Origin: Mycoplasmopsis phocirhinis
GTDB lineage: Bacteria; Bacillota_I; Bacilli_A; Mycoplasmatales; Metamycoplasmataceae
Direction: 5' to 3'
Assembly: GCF_004216495.1 (NCBI RefSeq)
Contig: NZ_CP034841.1
Location: forward strand, 372,001 to 436,000
Length of the DNA stretch: 64,000 nt
Below are positions 60,622 to 64,000 of this stretch, piece by piece (position 1 is the stretch's first letter; every line of letters starts with the position of its first letter). The position numbers and the translations under genes are program-made. A model generated the notes under the pieces. It searched no databases, was not told the DNA's origin, and saw nothing but the letters and a program-made list of their open reading frames with translations.

Positions 60622-60670
60622 AATGCTATGCGCATTTTTTTTTTTTTTTTGGAAAAATGTATACTATATT
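60622..60670 (+). repeat. T16 homopolymer before the 60700 gene; possible terminator and promoter overlap
   Basis: T16 at 60635-60650. Directly before it, AATGC/GCATT (60622-60626 and 60632-60636) could form a short hairpin, making a weak glyA terminator. Directly after it, TATACT (60660-60665) could be a -10, whose -35 would fall inside the T tract. Either reading makes tract length relevant to expression of the next gene. Confidence 0.6.
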
Positions 60671-60699
60671 TAACTATATCACAAATTTAGGGAGAAAAA

Positions 60700-63468
60700 A
60701 TGAATAAAAAAAGAAAAATTTTACCTTATATAATTTTAGGTGCTTCAATAACAACAACTGCAATAGTTGTTGGCATTGTGGCTGCTAGATGTTCAAGAGA
60801 TGACAGTTTTGATAATTTAATACAATTGCACAACAAACTAAAAAGCGCTAAAACATTAGCTGAATTTGAGAAATATAAAGCAATGTTTGATAAAGAATAT
60901 CAATTATATTTGAATAAAAGAGGCAATTCTAAAAAATTAAGTGAATTAAAACAAAAAAACGATAACCTTAAATTTAAATCAAACACTCCAAGCCAAGATA
61001 AAGATAAAAATAAAAATGAAATTAATGTTTCAATTGCAAAATTAAAATATGGCAATGAGATTGAAAATATTTCAACACCAGAACAAAACACTTCGTTAAG
61101 CTCGCAAGACAAATATAAAGTTGTTGAGAATGTTTTTACTACTCTATTTGATAAAGCACAAAATTTTGCTCAATTAGTGCAAAAAAACAATACTCAAAAT
61201 GAGGTTTTAAACTCATATAAAAATTATCATTTAAATATTGAAACTTTAGAAATTAAAAAAGAAGTAAGTGAAATTTTAAATGCTCACGAAAAAGAAAAAA
61301 AATCGCAAAATAAAACTGATATACAATATTATTTGAATCCTTTATTAGAATCAATTTTTTCAAATTCAGATGATGCTACAAAAAATTTAGTTCAACAATA
61401 TAATCAAAATTTTTCTAATTCATTATTTAATTTTAACGACTATACTAGAACATTATTGATTCAACTTGCTGATGCTAAAGATATGTTAAAAGACATTAAC
61501 GTTTTAAAATTGGTGTTATCTTTGATTAATTTATTTGGTAATAATTTTATCGATAATACCTCTAATTTTGATAATGTCCAAACGCTTAATTTAATTCAAT
61601 CGACTAATAGTGAAATTTATACCGAAACTGATATTTTTAAAAGAAATTTAGCACTATATATTTACTTTAGAGATAATGTTTGAAATAAAAATAAAGAAGT
61701 TTTTGCAGTTGAAAAAGCTTCACAAAATGATCCAAATTGATTTATAAATGATGAACAACCACAACAATTAAATTCAAATGATTTATATAATTATCCATTT
61801 TTAGATGATATAAGACAAAGAATTGCAGCTGCATCAATTCAAAAATTTGATAATAATAATGAAATTTATAAAGATGCAAGCCTATTAACAAGCGAACAGA
61901 AGAATAAATTGTATAAAGTTGCTTATTTAAATCCTATTTTCCCTAATTATCCAGTTGGCTACTTATCAGATTCTAAATTCGTAAACTTCGATAAAGTAAG
62001 TAAGGAAAATAAAGATAAAGCACCTGGTAATGCAAAAATAATTTATTTAAATGATTTAGCCCGTGAATTTATAAATAATGCACTAAGCCAATATATAGAA
62101 GTTGTGCCAATTGAAGAAGATTTTGATTCGTACAGAGATTTTACAAGTGATAAATTTGCTAATTTACGCAAAGCGTTAGCCACCTTTGAATTCAAATTTA
62201 GCAATAAAGAATACACATTTGAAGAAATATTTGGAAACAATACAGATAAAAGTGGTGTTTTTGAAGATATTTTCAGAACACATTTAGGTGTAGTTAATAC
62301 TAACGGACGCAAAAACGGAGAAGCAATACAAACCTATATTGTTCCTCAATCAATTGAATACGAACTACAAAGAACAGGTGATGTGTTAGATTATGAATTG
62401 AATGAATATGAGCAAAAAATTATTGATGATTTTGAAGCCCAAGCAAAACAAGAATTTATGAATATTAAAAATTTAGATCCAAATAGTTCAGATGAACAAT
62501 TGGCTAAAGATGAAGAATTTTCAAAATATTTATATTTAAAATACACTAAACCTTTTCTTTCAAATAAAATAATTGGTTATCGTGAATTGACCCCAGCTGG
62601 TGTTAATTATTATGTCAATAAAGTTAAACCAGAAGGTAAAAATTTTGCTGATTTGAATTTAACTGATTATTCTTCGCTTAAATTTAAAGAATTGTTGAAT
62701 TCAAGTGAATTTAAAAATACAACTAATCACGAATATAATTTTGATAAATGACTTAAATTACAATTAATTAATTTATTTTCGATTGATAGAAATTTAATTA
62801 AATCTCAAATTTATGCTCAATTAAGAACAGATGATCCACTTGATTTTTCAGGAAATGTTTTGAGTAAATTACTTAAATTATCGCAAGATAAACAAAAACA
62901 ATACTGGTTAAATAACACTTATGTTTTACCTAATGTAATTGAATATGAACTTAAAGAAGAAATGGATAAAGATGGACAGAAATTTTTAGATTATCAATTA
63001 TCTAGCGAAGATCAAAAAATTATTGATGATTTTGAAAATGGCAATAAAGATGACGCAAAAAGACTATATTTAAGTTATATTTCTCCTCAAGTTTCGGACG
63101 AAATGATTGGATATAGATTTATAAATATATCAACTCGTGAATCAAGTTTTTTTATTAATGAAGTACCTGAAAATAAAACTTTTTTTCATCGCCCAATAAA
63201 TGTAAATAGATATATAACGAGTAAATTATCTTTATTACTAGATTCAAATGATTTTAAAACTCAAACTGGGTCTGATTACAGTTTTGATCGTTGAACCAAA
63301 TTACAATTAATTAAACTTTATAGCAAAGATAAAAATCAAATTTTATCTGCAATTAAAGCGCAAAAAAATGATGCTGAATTTAGTAATAATATTATTTATA
63401 AAATAATTGAAAAATCACAAAACGCTCAAAAAGAATTTTATAAAAAACAAAAATCTCAAACTTCATAA
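60700..63468 (+). CDS. Large membrane-anchored surface protein with internal domain duplication
   Basis: 922 residues. One hydrophobic segment at 8-29 follows a basic start (MNKKRKI). Cys31 follows, but Arg at -1 (AARC) is a poor lipobox, so I favour a TM anchor. The body is hydrophilic, rich in Lys, Asn, Asp and Glu. Two related segments occur at about 62336-62820 and 62918-63360, each with xIEYEL, DY.L, QKIIDDFE, IGYR and KLQLI landmarks. GGGAGAA precedes the ATG. No family recognised. TGA codons are Trp. Confidence 0.78.
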
Positions 63469-63494
63469 TTACTTATTTAGGTTTAACCACGAAT

Positions 63495-64000
63495 ATGAAA
63501 ATGAAAAAAATTATTTTATCTTGCCTAACGTTTAGTTCAATTTTAGCTTTACCTTCAATAGCTATATCAACTAAATTAGAAAATAATTCAAACGCTAAAA
63601 AAACTGAATATGAGTTATATAAGGCTAAATATATTAATATAGCTAAAAGTTTAAAATTGAGATTAATTGACCAATTAGGCAATCAAGATTACACTTTTGA
63701 TGATAAATCACCTGAACAATTAGGTGATACTATTATCAATTCTATTCAGGAATTTTTTGCCGCAATTGAACAGCAAGTTAAATTGCAATTAGGGGCAAAT
63801 TATGATTTAAATGATAATTCGCTTTGAGAAAAATTTATCCAAACAAATGCATATATTGAAAATCAACTTGATAGTCAAATTAAAAATTATGTTGCTATCG
63901 TTGCTCGTTTGTTGGTTCAAAATAATCCCGCTATTGTTTTAAAACAAGGTTTTAATTTAGATTTATTTAAAAATATTTCATTTAGAGATTTTGGTGTGGA
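63495..64000 (+). CDS. Exported protein, unknown function (runs off the window)
   Basis: N-terminal signal peptide (KKIILSCLTFSSILALPSIAIS) without a lipobox, then a helical, charged region; at least 168 residues, with no stop before the window end. A TGA is Trp (SLWEKF). Start may be 63495 or the ATG six bases later; no strong ribosome site. It lies 26 bases after the 60700 gene and is probably in the same operon. No family recognised. Confidence 0.7.

Overview
This window is from an AT-rich mollicute. Nearly every gene reads through in-frame TGA codons at positions where its family has tryptophan, so I annotate with genetic code 4 (UGA = Trp). The paired immunoglobulin-binding/cleaving system (MIB-MIP), the seven-gene F1-like X0 ATPase cluster and many lipoproteins point to a host-associated Mycoplasma, most likely of the Hominis group. 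I cannot name the species.

Layout. 0-7 kb: RNase J, then a MIB-MIP pair (copy 1), all leftward. 7.2-9.6 kb: tRNA-Ser(CGA), then rightward lgt-trxB and rpmB. 9.7-23.1 kb: one long leftward array, MIB2-MIP2 followed at once by the F1-like X0 cluster (12-TM protein, 175-aa protein, gamma-like, epsilon-like, 3-TM protein, alpha-like, beta-like). Gaps are a few bases or overlaps, which fits a single functional unit for capturing, cleaving and releasing antibody at the cell surface. MIB2 has an in-frame TAA in its signal/anchor segment and a T20 tract upstream. 23.4-25.4 kb: a divergent third serine protease lipoprotein with no MIB partner. 25.4-27.7 kb: an IS1634-type insertion sequence inside a small unidentified gene.

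27.8-40.2 kb is mostly housekeeping. It holds obg and a HAD phosphatase, a small lipoprotein behind an A16 promoter tract, the deoD-deoA-deoC nucleoside salvage operon, comEA and a short comEC, CIRCE-controlled dnaK, and a large S41-like protease lipoprotein.

40.2-53.2 kb is a defence island and the most striking part. Four tandem type III methyltransferase genes (mod1-4) share their ends but differ in the central target-recognition region. Each carries an (AG)n tract (n = 9, 8, 7, 10) near codon 113. Only n = 9 (mod1) is in frame, so the array looks like a one-of-four phase-variable specificity switch serving the single downstream res gene. An AAA ATPase/subtilisin pair resembling the IetAS defence system follows, then a frameshifted winged-helix remnant.

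53.2-64 kb: an alpha/beta hydrolase, rarA, pheS-ung-pheT with overlapping frames, glyA, and two large surface or exported proteins. The first of these lies behind a T16 tract and contains an internal domain duplication; the second runs off the window. Overall the window combines antibody evasion, homopolymer- or dinucleotide-driven variation and phage/plasmid defence with a normal reduced core genome.
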